From Anaerolineaceae bacterium (GTDB lineage Bacteria; Chloroflexota; Anaerolineae; Anaerolineales; Anaerolineaceae), in the NCBI GenBank assembly GCA_012839565.1, contig DUMZ01000019.1, positions 62,001 through 126,000 of the forward strand: a stretch of DNA of 64,000 nucleotides, given 5' to 3'. Shown here piece by piece: positions 34,324 through 42,086 of the stretch. Below the pieces are notes generated by a model. The model saw only the letters and a program-made list of their open reading frames with translations. It had not been told where the DNA came from and made no database searches. Position numbers and translations under genes: made by a program. How positions within the stretch are numbered: the stretch's first letter is position 1; the number at the start of each line of letters is the position of its first letter.

Positions 34324-34980
34324 TTACCAGGCTTCGCCTTCGCACTCCGCCTGTAATTGATTGAAAAATTTATGTAAAATGGTCTCTCGTTGAGCAGCAA
34401 TTTGTTTGCCCGTTGAAGTGTAAAGACGGTCTTTAACGTGGCGAAGTTTGAAAAGATATTCGTGATAGGCGCTATGAGGTTCATCGGGGAGTCTTTCGCC
34501 GGTGTTCAAAAACTGCTCCGAAGGCCTGGCGTAAAACGGTTGACCGGCGTGGGTGGCATAGGCGATGGTACGCGCCACACCAACCGCGCCGAGAACGTCC
34601 AGTTTATCGGCGTCGAAAACGCATTGCGCCTCAAGGCTTTGGGATTGCTCGCCATCATGCCGATAGCGATGGGCACGAATACAGTGTTGCACCGCCTCAA
34701 TGCGCTCTTTTTTCCAGCCGGCTTGTGCTAAAATCTCGCCCGCAAACTGCGCGGATGCCAAATGGTGCCCCATGCGCGCGCCATCTTCCCCGCCCGGTGT
34801 CGCGCCGCGCGAATCATGCAAAAGCGCGGCGACATACACAATCTCAAGGTCAGCAGCTTCGTTTTCAGCGATTTTCATTGCAAGATTAAGCACGCGCAAG
34901 GCGTGCTCAAAATCGTGCGCCAGTCCCGCGCTGGCATACCAGGCACGGGCATCTTCAATATCAGGATAAAAGTCCCACAT
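34324..34980 (-). CDS. HD-domain phosphohydrolase
   Basis: A protein of 218 residues with the HD signature: H in HDFEHALRV, HD in AALLHDSRG, then HH and a late Asp in FDADKLDVLG. Such proteins (YedJ/YpgQ type) cleave nucleotide or other phosphate esters with a divalent metal. It overlaps the hutI stop by one base (TAATG), so the two are translated together. The substrate is not known. Confidence 0.85.
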   Translation of the reverse strand: MWDFYPDIEDARAWYASAGLAHDFEHALRVLNLAMKIAENEAADLEIVYVAALLHDSRGATPGGEDGARMGHHLASAQFAGEILAQAGWKKERIEAVQHCIRAHRYRHDGEQSQSLEAQCVFDADKLDVLGAVGVARTIAYATHAGQPFYARPSEQFLNTGERLPDEPHSAYHEYLFKLRHVKDRLYTSTGKQIAAQRETILHKFFNQLQAECEGEAW

Positions 34981-36236
34981 TATTTTTGTGGATATAGCTC
35001 GCCTTTTTTGATAACGTTCGCGACCATGTTGGTACCGTAGCGATAGGTCAAAATGCGGTAGTCGGGGACGCTTAGAATCAAAATATCGGCTTGTTTACCG
35101 GCTTCAATCGAGCCGATTGTGGCATCGCGTAAAACCGCTTTGGCAGAGTTGATTGTGCTGGCAGCCAAAGCCTGGCTGGGTGTGAGTTTCATATAGCGTG
35201 TTGCCAGAGCTTGCATAAACTGCATGGATTCATTCCAGGTTGTGCCGGGGTTCAGGTCAGTCGCCAGGGCAAGATAAGCATTAGCCGCAATCATTTCGCG
35301 GGCAGGTGAGTATTCGGACTGGGCCAGCCCAAAAGGTGTGCCCGGAAGTGAGACTGCAACGGTTTCGGATTGTGCCATCTTTTGAATGTCTTCAAGCGAA
35401 GTCTTTACCAGATGGTCAACCGAAGCAGCGCCAAATTCAGCACCCAGACTCGCTCCGCCAAGATTCTCGAACTCATCAGCATGCAATTTGAGCGGAAAGC
35501 CCAGGTCTCGTGCGGTTTGGAGAATTTCGCGCGTTTCTTCAATTTCGAATACATCTTTCTCGCAGAAAACGTCCACAAAGGGCAAGGCTTGTCCGGGAGC
35601 ATGTTTAAGCCACCAGCTTTTGGTCTCGGGCAATGCCACTTCGCAAAGCCAGCGTGTGTAACCGGCAGTATCGCCTTTGAATTCCACCGGGATGGCGTGC
35701 GCGCCCATGTAGGTGGGCACTAACTCGATAGGGCCCGCCTTGTTGATTTCCAGCACAGCTTCAAGCTGACGGAATTCGGTCTCAAGGTCAAGCCCATAGC
35801 CCGATTTTGCCTCCATGGTGGTTGTACCGTGAGCAAAAGCGCGTTGGGCACGTTCCATGGCTTGCGCCACGAGCTCGTCCAGGCTTGCTTTGCGCGTAGC
35901 ATTGACTGTGGCAGCAATGCCCCCACCAGCCGCCATAATTTCCATGTAGCTTTTGCCTTCCAGGCGCATTTCATATTCGTGGGCACGGTTTCCCGCCCAT
36001 ACCAGATGCGTGTGGGGGTCAACAAAACCGGGTACGATGGCGCGTTGTTCGGCGTTGATACGTTCAGCGTTTGGATATTTTTCGAGCAAATCGGCTGATG
36101 TACCGACTTCCAAAATGGTGTCGCCCTGAATGGCAAGCGCGCCATTGGGAATAATCTGAAGCGCGCCCAGTTGATGACCACGTTGCGCGCCTCCGACGGT
36201 TGTTACAAGTTGTGAGCTATTGTATATGAGTTTCAT
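34980..36236 (-). CDS. hutI: Imidazolonepropionase
   Basis: The start is ATG 36236 (418 residues, the family length); the longer frame adds 34 residues with no counterpart and runs into the divergent promoter region. Amidohydrolase motifs: HTHLVWAGNRAHEY, GGGIAATVNATR, EAKSGYGLDLETE, KLHADEF and ATDLNPG. It hydrolyses imidazolone propionate to N-formimino-glutamate in histidine degradation, in keeping with amino-acid fermentation. HutH and HutU are not in the window. Confidence 0.94.
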   Translation of the reverse strand: MKLIYNSSQLVTTVGGAQRGHQLGALQIIPNGALAIQGDTILEVGTSADLLEKYPNAERINAEQRAIVPGFVDPHTHLVWAGNRAHEYEMRLEGKSYMEIMAAGGGIAATVNATRKASLDELVAQAMERAQRAFAHGTTTMEAKSGYGLDLETEFRQLEAVLEINKAGPIELVPTYMGAHAIPVEFKGDTAGYTRWLCEVALPETKSWWLKHAPGQALPFVDVFCEKDVFEIEETREILQTARDLGFPLKLHADEFENLGGASLGAEFGAASVDHLVKTSLEDIQKMAQSETVAVSLPGTPFGLAQSEYSPAREMIAANAYLALATDLNPGTTWNESMQFMQALATRYMKLTPSQALAASTINSAKAVLRDATIGSIEAGKQADILILSVPDYRILTYRYGTNMVANVIKKGELYPQK

Positions 36237-36272
36237 GCCTATATTGTAATAGATTTTGGCCTTGTTTTCACC

Positions 36273-36303
36273 TTGTATGTTAATAATCGGCTGCGTGTAT
36301 AAT
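36273..36303 (+). promoter_or_regulatory. Candidate promoter for the GT39-like gene
   Basis: A perfect -10 TATAAT lies at 36298-36303, with TTGTAT at 36273-36278 as a possible -35, spaced 19 bases. It sits in the 89-bp divergent gap between hutI and the membrane protein gene. Confidence 0.45.
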
Positions 36304-36325
36304 AAGTCCAACGGAGAAGACAGCG

Positions 36326-37918
36326 ATGAAAATTTCACTTTCTGCTAAACAAGAAAAGATACTGGAATTCATTCTGGTTTTAGCTATTGTCACCGTAATA
36401 AGCATCTCAACTTTGTCTGCTGCCAACCCCGCGCTCAATCCACCAGGGCGTGATGGGGGTTTCTTTATGTATGTTGGCAAAGCCATCAAGTCCGGCGCGA
36501 AACTTTATGCTGATATTTGGGACTCCAAAGGCCCGTTGATTTTCTGGATTAATGCGCTTGGTGTGGGCAGGGATTTCTCCCGATGGGGTGTATTCGGTCT
36601 TGAGTTGCTTTTCATGAGTTTGGCGTTTTGCATTCTTTACTATTCACTCAAGAGACATTATGGCAGTCTGGCTGGCATTGTTGCCGTGCTTGCCGGGGCA
36701 CTGCTGTTAAAACCAGTTATTGGCCCAGGCAATTCGACCGAAGAATATTCACTGCTTTTCACTGCGATTTCAATAGCCAGCTTAATTCTACTCATATACA
36801 AGCCCAAACGTGGTTTTTGGGCGTTTACCTTAATGGGGATGATGATTACATTAAGCTTTCTCTTGCGGGCTAACAATATCGGCACCTCTGCCATGGTCAT
36901 CCTGACAGGCTTCATACACATCATTCTTAGCAAAAAAGGCCCAAAGCTTTGGCAAGCCCTGCTTTTTGTTCTTGCTGGTGTGTTGCTTGTAGCAGTTCCG
37001 GTTGTTGTTTATTTCAGCTTAAACGGGACTCTGTTGGCGATGCTGGAAGCTTCCATTCTTTACAATTTTTCATACTCAACAAGCAGTGGCAAAGCTTTTT
37101 CAAACAGTCTCCGCCCTGCTCTCAGCTTCTTTAATGCTTGGCTGGCAGTGTTTATTCTGATTTGGATCTATGGCATCCGGCAACTGGTTTCCCAGATAAA
37201 AGATAAGAAAATTGACTCTGTCCTGGTTCTTACTGTCCTGGCATTTCCTGTGGAAGCCTTGATGAGTTCCATATCTGGTCGGGGTCATAACCATTACTTC
37301 ATCTGTTGGATACCCGCCCTTATGCTCCTGGCAGCTTATTTTATATCGAAAGCAAGCATCATCATCAAAAATAAGTATCTTTCAGAAATTCAAACGAAAA
37401 GACTACCCATTACATTGGGCATCATTTTGCTCATATTACTTGCAGGGTCATTTAATTCGGTTTTTCAGACAACGAAACTAATTGGGGCAAGCATCATTCG
37501 TCCAAATGTGAATCGCGAATACCGCGACGCCCTTTCAGAAAAAATAATGGAAATAACCGAAGCCAGCGATAAGGTGCTTGTTTTCGGTGGACAAGCCGGA
37601 ATAAATATGATGTCTCAACGTGATTCTATAAACACAGCGCTTTTTTATCCCGCAATTAATGACTCGGATATCGGATTACAAGTGCAAGCAGACTTTTTCG
37701 AAACGCTCAAGCAAGAACAACCGCGCTTAATTATTGATATGCATGCTATCTATCCCGAACATATCCCTGCTATTAATCCCGAAACGCAGCAAAATCAGCG
37801 CTTTGTTGTGAATTTTTCTTCAAACCTGAACGAAGTCATAGCCTGGATAAATGAACATTACGAAGAACATGAAACAATCGATAATTACATCATCTATCGT
37901 CTAAAGAACAATCAATAA
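36326..37918 (+). CDS. GT39/ArnT-like membrane glycosyltransferase
   Basis: A protein of 530 residues with about ten hydrophobic segments. After the first helix comes PPGRDGGFFMYVGKAI then LYADIWDSKGPLIFWINALG (shown split), the acidic first-loop motif of GT-C PMT/ArnT-family transferases that use polyprenyl-phosphate sugars. The C-terminal 120 residues are soluble. It would glycosylate a lipid, protein or polymer on the outer face of the membrane. GGAGA is placed before the ATG. Confidence 0.85.
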   Translation: MKISLSAKQEKILEFILVLAIVTVISISTLSAANPALNPPGRDGGFFMYVGKAIKSGAKLYADIWDSKGPLIFWINALGVGRDFSRWGVFGLELLFMSLAFCILYYSLKRHYGSLAGIVAVLAGALLLKPVIGPGNSTEEYSLLFTAISIASLILLIYKPKRGFWAFTLMGMMITLSFLLRANNIGTSAMVILTGFIHIILSKKGPKLWQALLFVLAGVLLVAVPVVVYFSLNGTLLAMLEASILYNFSYSTSSGKAFSNSLRPALSFFNAWLAVFILIWIYGIRQLVSQIKDKKIDSVLVLTVLAFPVEALMSSISGRGHNHYFICWIPALMLLAAYFISKASIIIKNKYLSEIQTKRLPITLGIILLILLAGSFNSVFQTTKLIGASIIRPNVNREYRDALSEKIMEITEASDKVLVFGGQAGINMMSQRDSINTALFYPAINDSDIGLQVQADFFETLKQEQPRLIIDMHAIYPEHIPAINPETQQNQRFVVNFSSNLNEVIAWINEHYEEHETIDNYIIYRLKNNQ

Positions 37919-38064
37919 TAAGCATTATGGCAACAAAACAAACGACTACATTATCTTCATGCTGAAAGAAGATATGGATTTGTAAAAATCAAACTTATTT
38001 ATCGCCCTTAAAACCACTTGCTCGGCTATACTATATAAAATTAATATTTTTTCCAGGAGGCAAT

Positions 38065-39261
38065 ATGCCAAAAAACAAAACTTTGCGTTATCTCATGTTT
38101 GGCTCGCTTTATTTTACCCAAGGTACCATTTTGGGCTATTTTGCTTCGCTCAACGCGCTTTATCTGCTTGACCATGGTTTGACATTGACCGATGTCGGCG
38201 TTTTTGGCGCGATCGCACTCATTCCGTTCATCATCAAAATCTTCCTTGGCATGCTCAGCGATAGAGTCAGCCTGTTTGGCAAAGGGCATCGCGTCCCCTA
38301 CATTTTTATTGGCCTGGCGGTGCAGTTCGTTCTGCTCGTGTTTGTGCCCTTCGTCAATCCAAGACAATACTATTGGGTATTTGTGGCGATAGCATTTCTT
38401 TTGCAGCTTGGTATGGCGCTTTACGACACCTGCACCGATGGTCTCGCGCTGGATACCGCTCCCGAAGAAGAACATGGACGTATTCAAGCCTGGATGGTAG
38501 GCGGGCGCGCGGTGGGCACCATTGTGGCAGCCTCCGCGGTGGGTCTCCTGGCCGATAACGTTTCCTGGCAAGCCGTCTTTTGGACTTTAGCCGCGCTGAC
38601 TTTACTGCCCTTACCTTTCCTGATTGGTGTCAAAGAACCCGAAAAGGTATCTTCCGAACGCTTCGACTGGTCCGCCTTCAAAGCCTTTAAGAAGTGGCAA
38701 GTGAACGCGACCGGCATTGCCGGCTTGCTCATCTTTTTGGTGATTGTGGGCGCCAACCAGCTCGTAAACCCCTTTTTAACCGAAGTCTTTGACATTTCTC
38801 TTTCTCAGGCGGGCATGGTCACTTCGCTTTGGGGTATCGGCATTGTGATCGGCTCAATCGTTGGCTCAGGACTAATCAAAAAGCTGGGAGACCGCACTGC
38901 CACCTATGTGATGCTGGCGATGGTAGCACTCAGTCTGGCGCTGTTGGCGACTTTGGTGACCGCGAATCTGGGGCTCATCATGGCGATTGTCCTGGTCGTG
39001 CTTTATGGTGTGACGTATGGCGCTGCGCAGACGATTACTTTCGCGCTTTGCATGGGTGTGACCGATACGCGCATTGCCGCCAGTATGTTCGCGATTCTGA
39101 TGGCTTTCACCAACGTGGGTCAGGGCATCGGTCTGGCGATGGGTGGCGCGCTGTCAGATTTCGCCGGCTTCCGCTGGACCTTCATCGCCTTTGCCACTGT
39201 ATGTGTCCTGGTTTTACCCTTCTTGCCAGCGGTCTTTAAGAAACAGGAGAAAAGCTCATAA
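38065..39261 (+). CDS. MFS transporter
   Basis: A protein of 398 residues with twelve predicted membrane segments. A loop after helix 2 reads GMLSDRVSLFGKGHR, the MFS signature, and helix 4-5 has DTCTDGLALDT, as in PUCC/AmpG-like or folate-biopterin-type transporters. CCAGGAGG precedes the ATG. It stands alone between the GT39-like gene and the restriction-modification pair. Substrate unknown. Confidence 0.88.
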   Translation: MPKNKTLRYLMFGSLYFTQGTILGYFASLNALYLLDHGLTLTDVGVFGAIALIPFIIKIFLGMLSDRVSLFGKGHRVPYIFIGLAVQFVLLVFVPFVNPRQYYWVFVAIAFLLQLGMALYDTCTDGLALDTAPEEEHGRIQAWMVGGRAVGTIVAASAVGLLADNVSWQAVFWTLAALTLLPLPFLIGVKEPEKVSSERFDWSAFKAFKKWQVNATGIAGLLIFLVIVGANQLVNPFLTEVFDISLSQAGMVTSLWGIGIVIGSIVGSGLIKKLGDRTATYVMLAMVALSLALLATLVTANLGLIMAIVLVVLYGVTYGAAQTITFALCMGVTDTRIAASMFAILMAFTNVGQGIGLAMGGALSDFAGFRWTFIAFATVCVLVLPFLPAVFKKQEKSS

Positions 39262-39298
39262 TAGCAAATCTTTCGCATCTGCATATCTAAGCATGGTG

Positions 39299-39304
39299 TA
39301 TAAT
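39299..39304 (+). promoter_or_regulatory. -10 box of the restriction-modification genes
   Basis: TATAAT lies only 11 bp before the ATG at 39315. Transcription would start about 3-5 bases before the ATG, giving a nearly leaderless message. No convincing -35 is seen. Confidence 0.4.
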
Positions 39305-39314
39305 TTTTATAAGG

Positions 39315-40619
39315 ATGAAAGAGAAACTTAAATCAAATCTAAGAACAGAAAACGACAGAGCATGGTATCGGTTTTTTGAAAATCGAGACTTTTTTGAGGT
39401 CTTAACTTCAAACAAAGAAATAATCGTGAGTTCCACTGATCTGAAAAAGTATGGAGGTAGAGAACCTCGTTTGATGGCAAAAATAGACACTCGTGAAGAG
39501 TTGCCTAGCATTTTTAAAAAATTTAACATTTCACTTTTGCCTATTCAAAACAAACAATATTTATTGTTCATTGATGATTCAAAAAATCTCTTCTATGATT
39601 TTCCCATCTTAAAAACTCCTGTTATTACTAAATTTCCAAATGCGACGATTTCCAATCTCGAAACTTTACAGGAACGACATATTTCATCTGAATCAAAAGC
39701 CCTTGATTTTGCCTATATTGCTTCTATTTTAAAAACATTTACTGGTGAAGATAATTTATGGTTAACGATTAGAGGACGCCAATATTCAAGTAATTTTGAT
39801 TTGATAATACCCGCCTTGAACCGAACCCAAACTATATCCAGCACACAGATAGAGGTTGATGCTGGATATGAGAGCAACGATGCAATTTATTTGATTGAGG
39901 CGAAAATGGGGAATCGAACCAACTTTAATGTTAGGCAACTACTTTTCCCTTATCTTAATTGGTCATCTAAAACTAAAAAACAAGTTGTGCCTGTTTTCTT
40001 TACTTTCTCTAATGGTGTTTATACTATACATGAATTCAAATTTTCCAACATCCTTGGAGATACTAGCATTTTAAGAACTTCTTCTTATGCCTTAGCAGAC
40101 AGCAAAATAACTCTCCAAAACCTAATGGATATTTTCAAGCAATGTCCTGAAAGTGATATCTATAATCCCCAAGTCCCATTTCCACAAGCCAATGATATAA
40201 ACAAAGTTATTGATACCGTGACTGTCATTGATCAGGGTATTAATAGCAAAGTTGAACTGGCAAGTCACTTTGAGTTTGACCCAAGACAAGCTGATTACTA
40301 CGCCAATGCGGCATTATTTTTAGGTTTCATCAAACGAGGCGACGAAGGTTTTGAGCTAACAAAGATTGGGACAGAACTCACCCAAGAAACTTCCAGAGCC
40401 CAACGCGTCTTGAAGATTTTTAACCGCATGTCCAAAATTCAGGTCTTACGGCCTGTAATCCAACAATTTTTGTCAAATGGGATGGATGAGCAAGCCATTG
40501 ATTACAATGCCTTTATCAAAAATTTAGAGAAATACTATAGTTTAAGAAACACGACCCCTCGACGACGTATTAGTACAGTAAAGACATGGCTAATTTGGAT
40601 AAAAGAGGGGTTATCATGA
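39315..40619 (+). CDS. Type II restriction endonuclease (probable)
   Basis: A protein of 434 residues encoded directly before a DNA adenine methylase with an ATGA overlap. A PD-(D/E)xK nuclease core is visible: IEVDAGYE (Asp near residue 181), then IYLIEAKMG (Glu about 195, Lys about 197), followed by a Q-x-x-x-x-P-Y helix. The C-terminal third looks like a winged-helix DNA-binding region (FIKRGDEGFELTKIGTEL). The recognition site cannot be told from sequence; related D12-class partners often recognise GATC or GATATC. Strongly AT-rich compared with its flanks, so probably acquired. Confidence 0.8.
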   Translation: MKEKLKSNLRTENDRAWYRFFENRDFFEVLTSNKEIIVSSTDLKKYGGREPRLMAKIDTREELPSIFKKFNISLLPIQNKQYLLFIDDSKNLFYDFPILKTPVITKFPNATISNLETLQERHISSESKALDFAYIASILKTFTGEDNLWLTIRGRQYSSNFDLIIPALNRTQTISSTQIEVDAGYESNDAIYLIEAKMGNRTNFNVRQLLFPYLNWSSKTKKQVVPVFFTFSNGVYTIHEFKFSNILGDTSILRTSSYALADSKITLQNLMDIFKQCPESDIYNPQVPFPQANDINKVIDTVTVIDQGINSKVELASHFEFDPRQADYYANAALFLGFIKRGDEGFELTKIGTELTQETSRAQRVLKIFNRMSKIQVLRPVIQQFLSNGMDEQAIDYNAFIKNLEKYYSLRNTTPRRRISTVKTWLIWIKEGLS

Positions 40620-41575
40620 CCGTTTTGCAGGAAGTTAAATACGAAAGGCGTTTCTCTTTTTTTAGAAATGATAATGCTTTCCCAATCTTAAAGTGGGCAG
40701 GCGGGAAACGCCAATTGTTACCTGTTATTCACAAGAACTTACCGTCTGAGATTCATAAAGGTGAAATAACAACTTATATTGAACCGTTTTTTGGCGGTGG
40801 CGCGGTCTTTTTTTCACTCACAAACAACTTTACGTTTTTATCAAAAACAATTTTAGATATCAATAAAGCGCTTATGTTTTTTTATAAAAACCTTCGTGAC
40901 AATGTTGAGCCATTAATTGAACTCCTAACAGATATTCAGAAAACATACGACGGTTTAAATGATTCTGAGCGAGAAGAATATTACTATAGTCAAAGATCTA
41001 TATATAACGAAGAAATTAGTTGCATTTATTCACAGAACACTATTTTAGACTGGTTGAATCCTTCAGCACGACTTCTCTTTTTAAATAAAACCGGCTTCAA
41101 TGGCTTGTATCGGGTAAATTCAAGCGGTGAGTTTAATGTGCCTTTTGGCTCATATAAAAACCCAAAAATTTGTGATGTTTCCAATCTTCGCGCAAGTTCA
41201 AAAGCCTTAGAGCATACAGCAATCGTACATGGGGATTTTGAACTTTCCATTAACGAAATTGATCATAAAAGCTTTGTGTATCTTGATCCGCCTTATCGCC
41301 CACTTTCAACGACATCTAGTTTTAATTCTTATGCTAAGGAATCTTTTGATGACAGTGATCAAATTCGACTTGCTGAATTCTGTAAATCAATAGACGCGAT
41401 TGGCGCGAAGTTCTTACTGAGTAATTCTGACCCTAAAAACATTGATCCTAACGATGACTTTTTCGATAAATTGTATAGGGGTTTTTCAATCAAACGTATC
41501 AATGCTCGCAGAAATATTAATAGCGATGGTAGCGGTCGCGGCATTGTATCAGAATTGCTAATTAAAAATTATTGA
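40616..41575 (+). CDS. DNA adenine methylase, D12 class (Dam/DpnM type)
   Basis: The start is ATG 40616, overlapping the nuclease stop by four bases (ATGA), preceded by AGAGGGG; the ORF could extend to 40586 but that lies inside the nuclease. 319 residues. SAM-binding PILKWAGGKRQLL at the N-terminus, YIEPFFGGGAVFF, and the catalytic DPPY in VYLDPPYRPL mark an N6-adenine methyltransferase of the Dam family. It protects host DNA from the neighbouring nuclease. AT-rich, same origin as its partner. Confidence 0.95.
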   Translation: MTVLQEVKYERRFSFFRNDNAFPILKWAGGKRQLLPVIHKNLPSEIHKGEITTYIEPFFGGGAVFFSLTNNFTFLSKTILDINKALMFFYKNLRDNVEPLIELLTDIQKTYDGLNDSEREEYYYSQRSIYNEEISCIYSQNTILDWLNPSARLLFLNKTGFNGLYRVNSSGEFNVPFGSYKNPKICDVSNLRASSKALEHTAIVHGDFELSINEIDHKSFVYLDPPYRPLSTTSSFNSYAKESFDDSDQIRLAEFCKSIDAIGAKFLLSNSDPKNIDPNDDFFDKLYRGFSIKRINARRNINSDGSGRGIVSELLIKNY

Positions 41576-41588
41576 TACTAATTTACAA

Positions 41589-42068
41589 ATGATTTCCAGC
41601 GTCACAAAAAGTTTATCGGCACACAAGCTCACCCTCGCGATTGCGGAAACAAGTACGGGTGGAATGATTGCCAACATACTCACCGACCAGGCTGGCGCGT
41701 CGGCTTTTTTCAACGGGTCGATTGTGGCTTATTCTTATGACTCTTTACGCGATGTCTTGTATGTCAGACCGGAAACGCTCGACTCGCATGGCGCGGTTAG
41801 CGAAGCAACCGTGCGCGAAATGGCGCAAAGCGTGCGTCAGATTCTCAACGCTGATATAGGCATCGGCATTTGTGGCATCACTGGCCCCAGTGGTGGCACA
41901 GTCCAGAAACCCGTTGGCACAAACTGGCTGGCGATAAGCGACGGAAAGAACACGAGCACTCATCACGCTGTTTTTAATGGCGACAGGATTGCCATCAAAA
42001 CCCAAATGGCTCAACACGCCCTGGCTTGCCTGGCCGATTTTCTTGAACGCCACTACCCCAGGCCCTAA
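41589..42068 (+). CDS. pncC: CinA C-terminal-domain amidohydrolase (PncC type)
   Basis: A protein of 159 residues made only of the CinA-C domain: AETSTGGMIANILTD, FFNGSIVAYS, and GIGICGITGPSGGT. It deamidates nicotinamide mononucleotide to nicotinate mononucleotide in pyridine-nucleotide salvage. The N-terminal MoaB-like domain of full CinA is absent, which is common. It precedes a ComEC-type gene by 18 bp and is likely co-transcribed with it. GC content returns to normal after the restriction-modification pair. Confidence 0.9.
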   Translation: MISSVTKSLSAHKLTLAIAETSTGGMIANILTDQAGASAFFNGSIVAYSYDSLRDVLYVRPETLDSHGAVSEATVREMAQSVRQILNADIGIGICGITGPSGGTVQKPVGTNWLAISDGKNTSTHHAVFNGDRIAIKTQMAQHALACLADFLERHYPRP

Positions 42069-42086
42069 CCAGCGCAGGCACTCACC

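Noticed and set aside
39315-41575. A multi-gene defence island around the restriction-modification pair
   Set aside because: The flanking genes (MFS transporter, pncC, comEC) are ordinary and there are no further defence genes next to it.
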